Origin: Gordonia hydrophobica NBRC 16057
GTDB lineage: Bacteria > Actinomycetota > Actinomycetes > Mycobacteriales > Mycobacteriaceae
Reading direction: 5' to 3'
DNA length: 64,000 nucleotides
Assembly: GCF_001592365.1 (NCBI RefSeq)
Contig: NZ_BCWU01000002.1
Coordinates: forward strand, 310,001-374,000
Part shown: one piece after another, positions 8,060 through 17,020 of the stretch
How positions within the stretch are numbered: the stretch's first letter is position 1
Layout of the letters: the number at the start of each line of letters is the position of its first letter
Made by a program: the position numbers and the translations under genes
Notes under the pieces: generated by a model
Told to the model about the DNA's origin: nothing
The model's input: only the letters and a program-made list of their open reading frames with translations
Database searches by the model: none

Positions 8060-9748
8060 TCAGCCGCAGCGGACGATCGGCTCCGGCGCATACCGCACAG
8101 TGCGGGTGTGACGGCTGATCTCCGCGCCGGTCTTCACGCTGCGGATGACCCGGGTGTTCGACGCGGTGAAGCCGGGGGCACCGCTCGCAGGCACGCAGTC
8201 GCCGCCCGCGGGCAGTCGAACGGTGGTCGGCGACGTCGGATCGGTACGACTCCCGGTGATCGACTCCACGTCCACGGTCTTGGTGCTCCACATCCGCACC
8301 GTGATGTTCGACGAACTCCATCCCGTCTCGATGACGATGCCGTACGGGGTGTTGTTGGTGAACTGCAGGTCGATCGCCCCCTCGAACACCGTCGCCTCCC
8401 GCGCCTCGGGATACCGGGAGATGTAGTAGGAGTGCTCCGTGTGGCCCGCGTCGTCGAGACCGGCGAAGTATGCGGCGTTGTACAGCGTCGTCGCGAACTG
8501 GGAGATACCGCCGCCGACGGCCTTCGACGGCCGCCCGTGATCGATGATCCCGGACTCGACATACCCCTGAGCGGTACCGCGCGGCCCGGTGTAGCCGTTC
8601 AACGAGAAGGTCTCGCCGGGCAGCACCACTGCGCCGTTCACCTCTTGCGCCACAAGGCGGATGTTCTCGCCCGACGGCCCGCTGAAGCCACCGGTCGTGA
8701 ACTCCGAGACCACCTCTTTGACACCCAGTTTGCGCGCTCCCTTCGTGTCGAGCGCAGGCTTGGTGATCGTGTACGCCACCTTGCCCGCCCGATCACCGGT
8801 CGCCACCGAGAGCTGACCGATGCGGTCCGCGGTGCGCCGCCAGTTCACCTTGGCACCGTCGGTCGACGGCACCACCGACGGTGCTCCGCCGCCGAGGCTG
8901 AAACTCGCGTTCACCGGCTGCGACTCAGTGGGCGCCGTGCGCTCGCCGAGCACCTTTCGCGCGTCCTTGGCGGCGACCTTCGGGGTCAGCCCGCCGCGGC
9001 CGTCGGCCACGAAGGTCACCAGCGACCCCATCTCGCGGGGCGTCACGGTGATCCGATCGCCGCGCCCGGCGAGGGAGACCTTCGACGCCGTCACGTTCTG
9101 CGCCGGACCGTCGAGCGTCGCCTGCACCGTCTCGGCGGAGACCGTCGGGGCGAACGGTTCCATCGCGAGGTCCAGGGTGTGCCCGCTCAGCCACTGCTCG
9201 GCGATCGTCTGCTTCGCCGCCGCACGGTCGATCCGCAGTCCCTTGGACGGAAAGTCACCGACGGGTTCAACGCCGTCGAAGTGCACACCGCCCTCGACGG
9301 CCGCCTTCTCCAGTTGGTTGGTGTGCTTGTCCAGCTCCGCGTTGAACTTGGCGTCGTCGATGTGCACGACGGGTGTGACGGGACGCGCGACCCCGATCAT
9401 GCCGAGGAATCGGTCCCAGGGGTTGGCCGGCTGGTCCATGAGGCGCTCGAGCGTCGCTTCGACGTCGAACGTCGCACCGAGCGCTCCCGGATCGATCTTC
9501 GCCGAGCCGGACGAGGTCGCCACCGTCAACGGACCGTGCGAGGCGGTCGTCAGCTTGGTCAGCACGTCTCGCGCATGCGCCTCGTCCATGTTCCCCAGAT
9601 CGAACTCCGCGATCTGCGCGCTGCGCGCGGTGTGGCCGTGCGTGAGGATCGCATCGACACCGACTGCGATGCCGATCAGGAGCAGTCCGCCGACGACGCC
9701 ACGCACAATCCACCTACGGCGGCTGGGGGTCTGGGCGGAAGAAGTCAC
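8060..9748 (-). CDS. VanW-family protein, membrane-anchored
   Basis: The product of about 562 residues has a cytoplasmic basic N-terminus (PSRRRW), one membrane anchor (GGLLLIGIAVGVDAIL), repeated extracellular domains of the putative peptidoglycan-binding type (about 50-330), and a C-terminal VanW domain (EVNGAVVLPGETFSLN, then GGGISQFATTLYNAAYFAG, ISRYPEAREATVF). Such YoaR-like proteins are thought to act at the cell wall, but their biochemistry is not established. GTG at 9748 is my preferred start; a TTG at 9793 in the same frame is an alternative. Confidence 0.75.
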   Translation of the reverse strand: MTSSAQTPSRRRWIVRGVVGGLLLIGIAVGVDAILTHGHTARSAQIAEFDLGNMDEAHARDVLTKLTTASHGPLTVATSSGSAKIDPGALGATFDVEATLERLMDQPANPWDRFLGMIGVARPVTPVVHIDDAKFNAELDKHTNQLEKAAVEGGVHFDGVEPVGDFPSKGLRIDRAAAKQTIAEQWLSGHTLDLAMEPFAPTVSAETVQATLDGPAQNVTASKVSLAGRGDRITVTPREMGSLVTFVADGRGGLTPKVAAKDARKVLGERTAPTESQPVNASFSLGGGAPSVVPSTDGAKVNWRRTADRIGQLSVATGDRAGKVAYTITKPALDTKGARKLGVKEVVSEFTTGGFSGPSGENIRLVAQEVNGAVVLPGETFSLNGYTGPRGTAQGYVESGIIDHGRPSKAVGGGISQFATTLYNAAYFAGLDDAGHTEHSYYISRYPEAREATVFEGAIDLQFTNNTPYGIVIETGWSSSNITVRMWSTKTVDVESITGSRTDPTSPTTVRLPAGGDCVPASGAPGFTASNTRVIRSVKTGAEISRHTRTVRYAPEPIVRCG

Positions 9749-9795
9749 AACGTCCGAATGGTAGCGGCAAAAGCGAGAGGATGCGGAATACAAGA

Positions 9796-9840
9796 CTCCG
9801 GCTGAACCGCCGGGTCGGGGGTCTGGCGGTTCAGCCGGAG
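9796..9840 (-). terminator. Inverted repeat between thiolase and VanW genes
   Basis: A perfect 16-bp inverted repeat (9796-9811 with 9825-9840) with a 13-base loop lies downstream of the minus-strand thiolase gene and just upstream of the VanW gene. It has no clear U-tract, so it may be a second terminator or an mRNA structure. Confidence 0.45.
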
Positions 9841-9921
9841 CTAACCCGTATATAGCTGCACCGCTCCGGAGCGTTACACACTGCGGGAAATTCTCTCGAG
9901 AAAACTTCTGAGAACGACGAA

Positions 9922-9960
9922 AGTCCCGGTCAGCGGGATCTGTGTCCCACCGACCGGGCT
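9922..9960 (-). terminator. Terminator-like hairpin after thiolase
   Basis: Arms containing CCCGGTC and GACCGGG, with an inner GCGGGA/TCCCAC pairing, form a hairpin 20 bases beyond the thiolase stop at 9980. The minus strand continues with CTTTCG. Confidence 0.6.
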
Positions 9961-9979
9961 TCGTCGACAGCGAGTGCGA

Positions 9980-11287
9980 TCAGCCTTCGACGATCGCAGT
10001 GACGCCCTGGCCACCTGCCGCGCAGATCGAGACCAGCGCACGACCGCCGCCGTTCTCCTTGATCTGCTTGGCGGCCTGCGCGATGATGCGCCCGCCGGTC
10101 GCCGCGAACGGATGGCCCGCCGCGAGCGACGACCCGTTCACGTTGAGCTTGCTGCGATCGATGGAGCCGAGCGCCTTCTCGAGGCCCAGCCGCTCGGTGC
10201 AGTACTCCTCCGACTCCCATGCCTGGAGGTGGCAGAGGACGACGGACGCGAAGGCCTCGTGGATCTCGTAGAAGTCGAAGTCCTGCAGGGTCAGCCCGTT
10301 GCGCTCCAGCAGACGCGGAACGGCGTAGGTCGGCGACATCAGCAGACCGTCGGGACCGTTGACGTAGTCGACGGCGGCGGTCTCGGTGTCGCGGAGGTAG
10401 GCCAGCACCGGGAGGTTCTTCTCAGCGGCCCACTCGTCGGTCGAGAGCAGGACGGCCGACGCGCCGTCGCTCAGCGGCGTGGAGTTGCCCGCGGTCATGG
10501 TGGCCTCGCCCAGGCTGACTCCGAAGACCGGCTTCAGGGTGGCGAGCTTCTCCACCGTGGAGTTGGGGCGCAGGTTCTCGTCGCGGGTCAGGCCTAGGAA
10601 CGGGGTGACGAGGTCGTCGAAGAAGCCACGGTCGTAGGCAGCGCCCATCTTCTGGTGGCTGGCGGCCGCGAGTTCGTCCTGCTCGGCGCGACCGATGCCG
10701 AACTCCTTGGCGGTGATGGCGGCGTGCTCGCCCATCGACAGGCCGGTGCGGGGCTCGCCGTTGCGCGGGATCTCGATCCCGAGTTTGGTCACCAGACCGA
10801 GCGCGGCCTTGATGCGGTCGGCGGTGCTCTTGGCGCGGTTCACCTCGAGCATCTGGCGGCGCATGTCCTCCGAGACGCCGATCGGCGCGTCGGACGTGGT
10901 GTCGACCCCGCCGCCGATGGCGACGTCGTAGCGGCTGTTCGCGATGCCGTCGGCGACGATCTGGATGGCCTGCAGGCCGGTGCCGCAGGCCTGCTGGACG
11001 TCCATCGCCGGCGTGTACGGCGAGAGCGAGGAGCCGAGGACCGACTCGCGGACCAGGTTGAAGTCTCGGGAGTGCTTCAGCACCGCGCCGCCCGCAACCA
11101 TGCCGAGCTCTTCACCCTGCAGGTTGAAGCGGCTGATGAGACCCTGCAGAGCAGCGGTGAACATGTCCTGGTTGCCGACGCTGGCGTACGCGCGGTCCTG
11201 GCGGGCGAAGGGGATGCGGTTGCCGCCGAGGATGGCGACCGGCCGCTGCTGGCGGGTTTCCGGCTTACGGGGGGTGTATGAGACCAC
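9980..11287 (-). CDS. fadA2: Acetyl-CoA acyltransferase (thiolase), FadA2-like
   Basis: The 435-residue thiolase has nucleophile Cys101 in [10 protein letters not shown], the substrate-loop [11 protein letters not shown], the [10 protein letters not shown] histidine motif, and the C-terminal catalytic cysteine in CAAGGQG. It cleaves 3-ketoacyl-CoA in beta-oxidation. GTG at 11287 is the start, with AGGAG 8 bases upstream. It is divergent from fabG4-htdX, exactly as in the M. tuberculosis fadA2/fabG4/htdX locus (Rv0243-Rv0241c, from memory), which gives the gene name. Confidence 0.85.
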   Translation of the reverse strand: MVSYTPRKPETRQQRPVAILGGNRIPFARQDRAYASVGNQDMFTAALQGLISRFNLQGEELGMVAGGAVLKHSRDFNLVRESVLGSSLSPYTPAMDVQQACGTGLQAIQIVADGIANSRYDVAIGGGVDTTSDAPIGVSEDMRRQMLEVNRAKSTADRIKAALGLVTKLGIEIPRNGEPRTGLSMGEHAAITAKEFGIGRAEQDELAAASHQKMGAAYDRGFFDDLVTPFLGLTRDENLRPNSTVEKLATLKPVFGVSLGEATMTAGNSTPLSDGASAVLLSTDEWAAEKNLPVLAYLRDTETAAVDYVNGPDGLLMSPTYAVPRLLERNGLTLQDFDFYEIHEAFASVVLCHLQAWESEEYCTERLGLEKALGSIDRSKLNVNGSSLAAGHPFAATGGRIIAQAAKQIKENGGGRALVSICAAGGQGVTAIVEG

Positions 11288-11342
11288 GAAGCTCACTCCT
11301 GACAGATTCTTCGACGTCGAACGTATCGACCTTGAGAGTATT

Positions 11343-11358
11343 CTTACTCGCGAGTAAG
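11343..11358. promoter_or_regulatory. Perfect 16-bp palindrome in the fadA2/fabG4 promoter
   Basis: CTTACTCGCGAGTAAG is a perfect palindrome 56 bases upstream of the fadA2 start and 150 bases before fabG4. Its form (TTAC-N6-GTAA) fits a TetR-family operator controlling both divergent transcripts. A related shorter dyad lies at the local TetR gene (15476-15493), but the half sites differ. Confidence 0.6.
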
Positions 11359-11508
11359 TTAGTTGTCGACTCCTGGAGCCTGCGGCACATGTCACAGTGG
11401 TTCGCACTACTGCGCACGGACGCCGTCCGCATAGGGTCACCGGCAGAGACGTCGACCCGGCATGTGAAGGCCCAGGGGATTCGTTCACAGACATCGAAGG
11501 AGATAGTC

Positions 11509-12870
11509 GTGGCAGGAAACACCGACCTGTATTCGTCCATCGTCAACAGCGGCCCCGGCGCGTTCATCGCGTCCCGCGTCGGCCTCCCGCAGCCGCCGAC
11601 CCTGCGTCGCTACTCGGCGTCGCAGCCTGCCCTCGGCGGCCCCGTTCTGCTCGGCGGGTCCGGCCGACTGGTGGAACCGATTCGCGAGATCCTCACCGCA
11701 GGCGACGACTACACGCTCGTCGAGAGCGTCGCCGGAGGTCGTTCCGCGGAGAAGCTGGGTGCGGCGGTCTTCGACGCGACCGGCATCAGCAAGCCCGCCG
11801 AGCTGGAGCAGCTCTTCGAGTTCTTCACCCCGATCATGCGGTCCACCGGCAACTCGGCCCGTCTCGTCGTGCTCGGCACCACCCCCGAGCTGACCGCGGC
11901 CGCCGACGACCACGTTGCCCAGCGCGCCCTCGAGGGCTTCACCCGCTCGCTCGGCAAGGAACTGCGCAACGGCGCCACCGCCCAGCTGGTGTACGTCTCG
12001 CCGAAGGCCAAGACCGGCGTGTCCGGCCTCGAATCCACCCTCCGCTTCCTGCTGTCCGCGAAGTCCACGTACGTCGACGCCCAGGTGATCCGCGTCGGCG
12101 ACGCCGACGGCGCATCGGTCGAGAGCTGGGACAAGCCGCTCGCAGGCAAGGTCGCCCTGGTCACCGGTGCTGCGCGCGGCATCGGCGCAACCATCGCCGA
12201 GGTTCTGGCCCGCGACGGCGCCCACGTCATCGCCGCCGACATCCCCGCGGCGGGCGAGGCCCTGAGCGAGACCGCCAACAAGGTCGGCGGCACCGCACTG
12301 CCGCTCGATGTGACCGCAGCCGACGCCGGTGAGAAGATCGCCGAGCACGTGCTCGAGCGCCACGGCGGCCTCGACATCATCGTCAACAACGCAGGCATCA
12401 CCCGCGACAAGCTGCTCGCCAACATGGACGCGGGCCGCTGGAACTCGGTCATCAGCGTCAACCTGATCGCGCCGCAGACCCTCGTCAACGAGCTCGTCGA
12501 GCGCAAGGCCCTCCGCTCCGGCGGCGCGGTCGTCGACGTGTCGTCGATCGCAGGCATCGCAGGCAACCGCGGCCAGACCAACTACGGCGCGTCCAAGGCC
12601 GGCGTCATCGGCCTGGTCGACACCTACGCCCCCATCCTGGCCAAGGAGGGCATCACCATCAACGCGGTGGCGCCGGGCTTCATCGAGACCGCGATGACCG
12701 CGGCCATCCCCCTCGCCACCCGCGAGGTCGGCCGCCGGATGAACTCACTGCAGCAGGGCGGCCAGACCGTCGACGTCGCCGAGACTGTCGCCTACTTCGC
12801 CAGCCCGGCGAGCAACGCAGTCACCGGCAACGTGGTCCGTGTCTGCGGCCAGAGCCTGCTCGGCGCCTGA
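11509..12870 (+). CDS. fabG4: 3-oxoacyl-(ACP/CoA) reductase FabG4
   Basis: The 453-residue protein is twice the length of a usual SDR, as FabG4-type enzymes are (454 in M. tuberculosis, from memory). The N-terminal half is a degenerate Rossmann domain. The C-terminal half (from about 210) is the active reductase with [12 protein letters not shown] and the Ser/Tyr/Lys set (SSIAG, YGASK). It reduces 3-oxoacyl-CoA or -ACP using NADH. GTG at 11509 has GAAGGAGA upstream. It is followed after 12 bases by htdX, so the two are probably co-transcribed. Confidence 0.88.
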   Translation: MAGNTDLYSSIVNSGPGAFIASRVGLPQPPTLRRYSASQPALGGPVLLGGSGRLVEPIREILTAGDDYTLVESVAGGRSAEKLGAAVFDATGISKPAELEQLFEFFTPIMRSTGNSARLVVLGTTPELTAAADDHVAQRALEGFTRSLGKELRNGATAQLVYVSPKAKTGVSGLESTLRFLLSAKSTYVDAQVIRVGDADGASVESWDKPLAGKVALVTGAARGIGATIAEVLARDGAHVIAADIPAAGEALSETANKVGGTALPLDVTAADAGEKIAEHVLERHGGLDIIVNNAGITRDKLLANMDAGRWNSVISVNLIAPQTLVNELVERKALRSGGAVVDVSSIAGIAGNRGQTNYGASKAGVIGLVDTYAPILAKEGITINAVAPGFIETAMTAAIPLATREVGRRMNSLQQGGQTVDVAETVAYFASPASNAVTGNVVRVCGQSLLGA

Positions 12871-12882
12871 GTCGGGCTCGCA

Positions 12883-13767
12883 ATGACCAAGACCATCACG
12901 TTGACGTCCTTGCCGGGCGCGGGTCAGCTGTACCCGAAGGCTGTCGCAGCGATGCTGCCGGTCATCGGGAAGCCTGCGCGCGTCAGCCCGACGGCGTCGC
13001 TCCCGGACACCACGTATCGCATCGAGAACCTGCGCATCGACCAGGCTCAACTCGCCGAGTACTGCCGAACCACGGGTCTGCAGTTCGGCGCCACGGTGCC
13101 GCTGCCGTTCCTGTTCGTCCTGCAGTTCCCGCTCGCGATGAGCATCATGGTGTCGTCGGCGTTCCCGTTCGGCGCCGTCGGATCGGTGCACCTCGAGAAC
13201 ACGATCGAGCGCCTGCGCACCATCGGCGTCGACGAGCCGCTCACCATCTCCGCACACGCGGAGAACCTGCGCGAGCACCGCAAAGGCATGCTCGTCGACG
13301 TGGTCTCGGAGTTCCACGTCGGCCGCGAACTGGTGGCCGTGCAGACCGGCACGTTCCTCAAGCAGCAGCGCACCAGCCTCTCCGACGGTGAACGCGGTCC
13401 GGCGCCGAAGGACGCCGCTCCGCCGCCGCCCGACCGCGTGGTGAGCGTCGACCTGGGGTTGATCCGGCAGTACGCGAATGCCTCGGGCGACCGGAATCCG
13501 ATCCACATGGCCGATCTCACCGCGAAGGCGTTCGGTTTCAGCACGGCCATCGCGCACGGCATGTGGAGTGCCGCGGCGGTGCTCGCGAACGTGGAGGCGC
13601 AGCTGCCCGACGCGGTCGTCTACTCGGTGCGTTTCGGCAAGCCGATCCTGCTGCCCGCCACGCTGAACATGTACACCAGCAAGGCCGACGGCGGGTACGA
13701 CTTCCAGATCCTGCATCGCACGAAGGGATACCCGCACCTCACCGCGACGGCGCGCCCTCGCGACTGA
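12883..13767 (+). CDS. htdX: Double hot-dog 3-hydroxyacyl dehydratase HtdX
   Basis: The 294-residue protein matches the length of mycobacterial HtdX (280). It has two hot-dog halves; the C-terminal half holds the MaoC signature (YANASGDRNPIHMAD, then FGFSTAIAHGMWS, about 197-228). It dehydrates (R)-3-hydroxyacyl-CoA or -ACP, the step after FabG4. It sits 12 bases after fabG4 and ends at a very long hairpin. The pair may act in fatty acid elongation or degradation; the direction is not decided by sequence. Confidence 0.85.
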   Translation: MTKTITLTSLPGAGQLYPKAVAAMLPVIGKPARVSPTASLPDTTYRIENLRIDQAQLAEYCRTTGLQFGATVPLPFLFVLQFPLAMSIMVSSAFPFGAVGSVHLENTIERLRTIGVDEPLTISAHAENLREHRKGMLVDVVSEFHVGRELVAVQTGTFLKQQRTSLSDGERGPAPKDAAPPPPDRVVSVDLGLIRQYANASGDRNPIHMADLTAKAFGFSTAIAHGMWSAAAVLANVEAQLPDAVVYSVRFGKPILLPATLNMYTSKADGGYDFQILHRTKGYPHLTATARPRD

Positions 13768-13783
13768 GGCTGCTGCCGCACTG

Positions 13784-13848
13784 AACGCTCTATGCGTCGA
13801 TGTTCGCTCACGCTCTGACCGTGGGCGAATATCGACGCATAGAGCGTT
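13784..13848 (+). terminator. Long terminator hairpin after htdX
   Basis: Arms of 28 bases (13784-13811 and 13821-13848) pair with only two mismatches around a 9-base loop, and TTTT ends the right arm. This is unusually long for a plain terminator, and it could equally be a small palindromic repeat serving as one. Confidence 0.75.
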
Positions 13849-13874
13849 TTCTGCGCCGTCCGCCTCGACCGTGA

Positions 13875-14840
13875 CCGATACGCTCGAATCGTCGCGCAAC
13901 TCTGAGAACCGACGGCGATCCTCTCCCGACCGACCCCGTCGAGTTCGTCCAGCACTACCTGACAGCGCTCGCCCTCAGCGAAGCCGAGAATGCGAAGGCA
14001 TACCTGTCGGCGTCGCACGAATCCTCGGTGGATCTGTCCGCCATGCCCCAACTGTCCGAGAAGGTGCTGGCCGCATCGAACTACCTCGCGCCGTTGCACG
14101 ACATCCGCGTCGACGACGCGCAGCAGACGAGCGGGGACTCGTACGAGGTTCCCGCGTCGTTCACGATGGGCGACCAAGTGGTGCATCGAACGTTCCGGGT
14201 CCGGACCGGCGACTACGTCGCGATTCACGATGGACTGATCGAAGCCGCGCCCGCCGGCTTCGGGGCCTCAGGCCTTCGGTTCAACGGGCAGTCGACGGGC
14301 ACCGCTTCCGTCTGGTTGTTCCCTGGCGCCTATGTGATCGAGCCCGACTACTCGAGCTTCCGCTTCACGGGCGGCGCCGATCCCGTCCTCCTCGTCGATC
14401 GTTCCGCCACCGCCCAGATCGACGCACTCCGTCCAGAGATCACCGCCTCTGTACAGGCGAATTTCCGCCGACTGGTGTCCGCCTCGGTGGATGCCTGCCT
14501 GGCCTCACCGGATCCAGACACCGAGTGCGGGCTCAGCGTCGCTCGGGTCGACGGCCGACCGGCCGCAACCGCAGGCGCGGTCCGCCGCCTCGCGTCCGAT
14601 GCCCTGCGGGCCGAACTGCGCGCCCAGATCGCCGATCCGTCTCGGATGACGCCGATGGACGGAATCCCGATCGACGACCCGCCCCGGTACTTGCAGATCC
14701 AATTCTCCGACGACGCCGTCGCCGACCTGACCGCGACCGTCACCCCACGCCAGGGTCCGCCACATCACGCGAGCGTCTCTCGGCTGCGCAGAGCCACGAT
14801 CGATTTCGGCACGATCCTGCCACGCGTGACGTGGCGGTAG
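13875..14840 (+). pseudogene. Hypothetical protein gene with no proper start (possible frameshift)
   Basis: A continuous frame runs from just after a TGA at 13872 to 14840, and coding-like sequence (DPVEFVQHYLTALALSEAENA) begins by about 13930. The first ATG/GTG/TTG in frame is the GTG at 14028, which would cut off this N-terminus. A GTG at 13871 begins a different frame (MTDTLESSRNSE), so a single-base shift near 13905-13930 could join them; a CTG start at 13905 is another option. The protein looks like the extracellular part of a membrane-anchored actinobacterial protein: an NTF2-like start, then beta-rich sequence with one Cys pair (DACLASPDPDTEC). The usual anchor is missing. Confidence 0.45.
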
Positions 14841-14847
14841 CGTCGAG

Positions 14848-15468
14848 TCAGTCCTCGTCGCCGGACCCGTCCGCGCCCTCGCCGACGGCGCGGAGGCCGC
14901 GCCAGATGATGCCGAGTAGGAGGTCCGTCGCACGCTCCAGGTCGATGTCGCCGTCGGCGATACGATCAGCGACGGCCTCACCGGCACCGACCAGGGCGAC
15001 GGCGGTGACTTCGAAGTCGACGTCGCTGCCGCCGGTCGTGGTGCCGCGGCGAATGAGGTCGGTGATCATCGCGGTAATGCTCTTGCGCGAGTCGGCGACG
15101 ATGTGCGCGAATGACGCGGTGCCGATGGCCACGCGATAGAGCAGCCGCCACGCCTCCGCGTTCTGGTAGACGAACCGCAGGAACTCGCGAACGAGCACTC
15201 GCGCCTGGTCCTTCTGCCGCATCGACGGATCGAAGCCCTCGGTCATCGCGTCCATGAAGCGACCGGATTCACGGGCGATGCAGGCGCTGAACAGCTCGTC
15301 CTTGGAGCCGTAGTACAAATACAGCATCGGCTTGGAGATCTTGGCCTCGGCCGCGATCGCGTCCATGGACGTGTCGGCGTATCCGTTGGCCGAGAAGGCC
15401 GCGATGGCGGCGTCGAGCATCTGCTGTTCCCGCACCGCGCGCGGCAGCCTCTTCGTTCCGCTAGCCAT
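14848..15468 (-). CDS. TetR-family repressor (Rv0238-like)
   Basis: The 206-residue protein has an N-terminal TetR HTH (MLDAAIAAFSANGYADTSMDAIAAEAKISKPMLYLYYGSKDELF, stated here only as the span 17-60) and an all-helical ligand domain with an acidic tail (GSGDED). The ATG is at 15468. A perfect dyad lies 8 bases upstream, so autorepression is likely. It follows lpqI by 30 bases on the same strand. The lpqI-TetR pairing matches M. tuberculosis Rv0237-Rv0238 (from memory). Possible targets include the adjacent fadA2/fabG4 lipid genes. Confidence 0.82.
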   Translation of the reverse strand: MASGTKRLPRAVREQQMLDAAIAAFSANGYADTSMDAIAAEAKISKPMLYLYYGSKDELFSACIARESGRFMDAMTEGFDPSMRQKDQARVLVREFLRFVYQNAEAWRLLYRVAIGTASFAHIVADSRKSITAMITDLIRRGTTTGGSDVDFEVTAVALVGAGEAVADRIADGDIDLERATDLLLGIIWRGLRAVGEGADGSGDED

Positions 15469-15475
15469 ACTCTCA

Positions 15476-15493
15476 ACTTACCATTCGGTAAGT
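15476..15493. promoter_or_regulatory. TetR operator dyad
   Basis: ACTTACC (15476-15482) and GGTAAGT (15487-15493) form a perfect 7-bp inverted repeat with a 4-base spacer, between the end of lpqI and the TetR start codon. This is the usual geometry of a TetR-family operator. Confidence 0.7.
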
Positions 15494-15498
15494 ATTTG

Positions 15499-16716
15499 TC
15501 AGCCGCAGTGCAGAACACCCTTCGCGGTCAGAATCCGGGTCACCGAACGGTTCACCCGTTCAGTCGACAGCTTCCCGGCCTTGACCGCCTTCTCCAACGA
15601 ATCGAGCACCGAGCCGACCTTATCGGTGGACAGCCACAGACCGACATCGGCTCCCGCCTTGATCGCCCTCAGCACCGCTTCTTCGATCGTGTACTTGTCG
15701 GTGATCGCCTGCATGCCCGACAGATCGTCGGTGAAGACCACGCCGTTGAACGCGGGTCCGTTGTACTTCTTGCCGTTGCGCAGCATTCCGATCGCTCCCG
15801 CGCTGATGCTCGCCGGCGTCTGCGCACCGGTGAGCCCGGGGACGATCAAGTGTCCGACCATCACGCCAGCGGTTCCCGGCTCTCGGAGCAGGTTCCGGAA
15901 CGGCACCAGATCGGTCTGCTGCATCTGCGACAGCGGCGGCGCGACGACGGCGCCGAGGTGCGAATCGCCGGAGCCGTGACCGTGTCCGGGGAAGTGCTTG
16001 AACACCGGCATGACGCCCGCGTCCTCGAGCCCCTTCGCAAAGGCCCCCGCGTACTCGGTGACGACCTGGGGATCGTTGGAGAACGACCGGTCGCCGATGA
16101 CCGTGTCGTCGGCCTGATCGCTGACGTCGGCCGACGGCGCGAAGTCGACGGTGATGCCGAGCTTCGCCATCTGCTCGCCTGCGTCCTTCGCCATCGTCCG
16201 CACCTGCTGCGGCGTCTTGGTCTTGGCCAGTTCGCGCGCGGACGGCATGTCGATCCCGAGGCTCTTCAACCGGCTGACCCGACCACCTTCCTGGTCGACG
16301 GTCACCATCAGCGGGATCTTCCGACTCTTGGCGAGCTTCGCGGTGGATCCGTCGGTCAGCATCGACAGGTCGGTCCAACTGCCGACGAAGATGCCGCCGA
16401 TGTGCTCGGACCGCACCACCTGCTTCGCGTCGGCGGCATCGGTGACGCCGACGACCAACATCTGCGCGAGCTTGTCGCGGAGCGTCATCGTCGCGAGCTC
16501 CTCGGCGCCGCATGCCGCGGGCTTCGGCGCAGCACTGCTCGACGACGACGCCGCGGTGGCGGACGACGACGTGGACACGGGGGTCGTGCTCGCCACGTTG
16601 TCGACCGGCGTGTCCGAGCACGCGGTGGTGACCAGCAGACCGGCCGCGGCAGCGACGGCGAGGATCGTGCGGGCGCCGTGGGAACGACGCGGACGGAGGT
16701 GAGTCAGTGCACGCAT
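15499..16716 (-). CDS. lpqI: Family 3 glycoside hydrolase lipoprotein LpqI
   Basis: The 405-residue product has a lipoprotein signal ending LLVTTAC, a Ser/Ala-rich linker, and a GH3 beta-N-acetylhexosaminidase domain. Family marks are VDQEGGRV, the KHFPGHGHGSGDSH substrate/acid loop, and FTDDLSGM carrying the nucleophile Asp. The NagZ-like reaction removes GlcNAc from peptidoglycan fragments for wall recycling; here it is anchored outside the membrane. ATG at 16716 starts the signal peptide. The position between the Rv0236A-like gene and TetR copies the mycobacterial order. Confidence 0.87.
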   Translation of the reverse strand: MRALTHLRPRRSHGARTILAVAAAAGLLVTTACSDTPVDNVASTTPVSTSSSATAASSSSSAAPKPAACGAEELATMTLRDKLAQMLVVGVTDAADAKQVVRSEHIGGIFVGSWTDLSMLTDGSTAKLAKSRKIPLMVTVDQEGGRVSRLKSLGIDMPSARELAKTKTPQQVRTMAKDAGEQMAKLGITVDFAPSADVSDQADDTVIGDRSFSNDPQVVTEYAGAFAKGLEDAGVMPVFKHFPGHGHGSGDSHLGAVVAPPLSQMQQTDLVPFRNLLREPGTAGVMVGHLIVPGLTGAQTPASISAGAIGMLRNGKKYNGPAFNGVVFTDDLSGMQAITDKYTIEEAVLRAIKAGADVGLWLSTDKVGSVLDSLEKAVKAGKLSTERVNRSVTRILTAKGVLHCG

Positions 16717-16790
16717 CGTCCCAGTGTTTCATGCCACGCTGCTGCTTTCACGGGCACGACCGCCGGTCGCCGGGATGGTAGCTTGGGGCA

Positions 16791-16991
16791 ATGCTGCGTG
16801 AACGACTGCTCTACGGTGCCCTCGCCGGGGTCGCCGGCATCGTCGTCGGCATCGGCGCCGTGTTCCTCGGCGGGCAACTCGCGTCCGAGAACAAGCCTGC
16901 GACCGATGTGAACAGCTTCAACGCCGACACCGGCTTCGTCCAAGGCTCGGTCGACTACGGCTCGCGCGGCAACGGTGGGGCCAACCACTGA
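16791..16991 (+). CDS. Small membrane protein, DUF2613 / Rv0236A type
   Basis: The 66-residue protein has one hydrophobic segment (YGALAGVAGIVVGIGAVFLGG) followed by a short polar tail outside. It lies directly upstream of aftD, as Rv0236A does in mycobacteria (from memory), and about 30 bases separate it from aftD's GTG. GGGG precedes the ATG by a few bases. The function is unknown; the fixed position suggests a partner of AftD. Confidence 0.75.
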   Translation: MLRERLLYGALAGVAGIVVGIGAVFLGGQLASENKPATDVNSFNADTGFVQGSVDYGSRGNGGANH

Positions 16992-17020
16992 CCGGTGACG
17001 TCACCCGTCACCGCCCCGAT

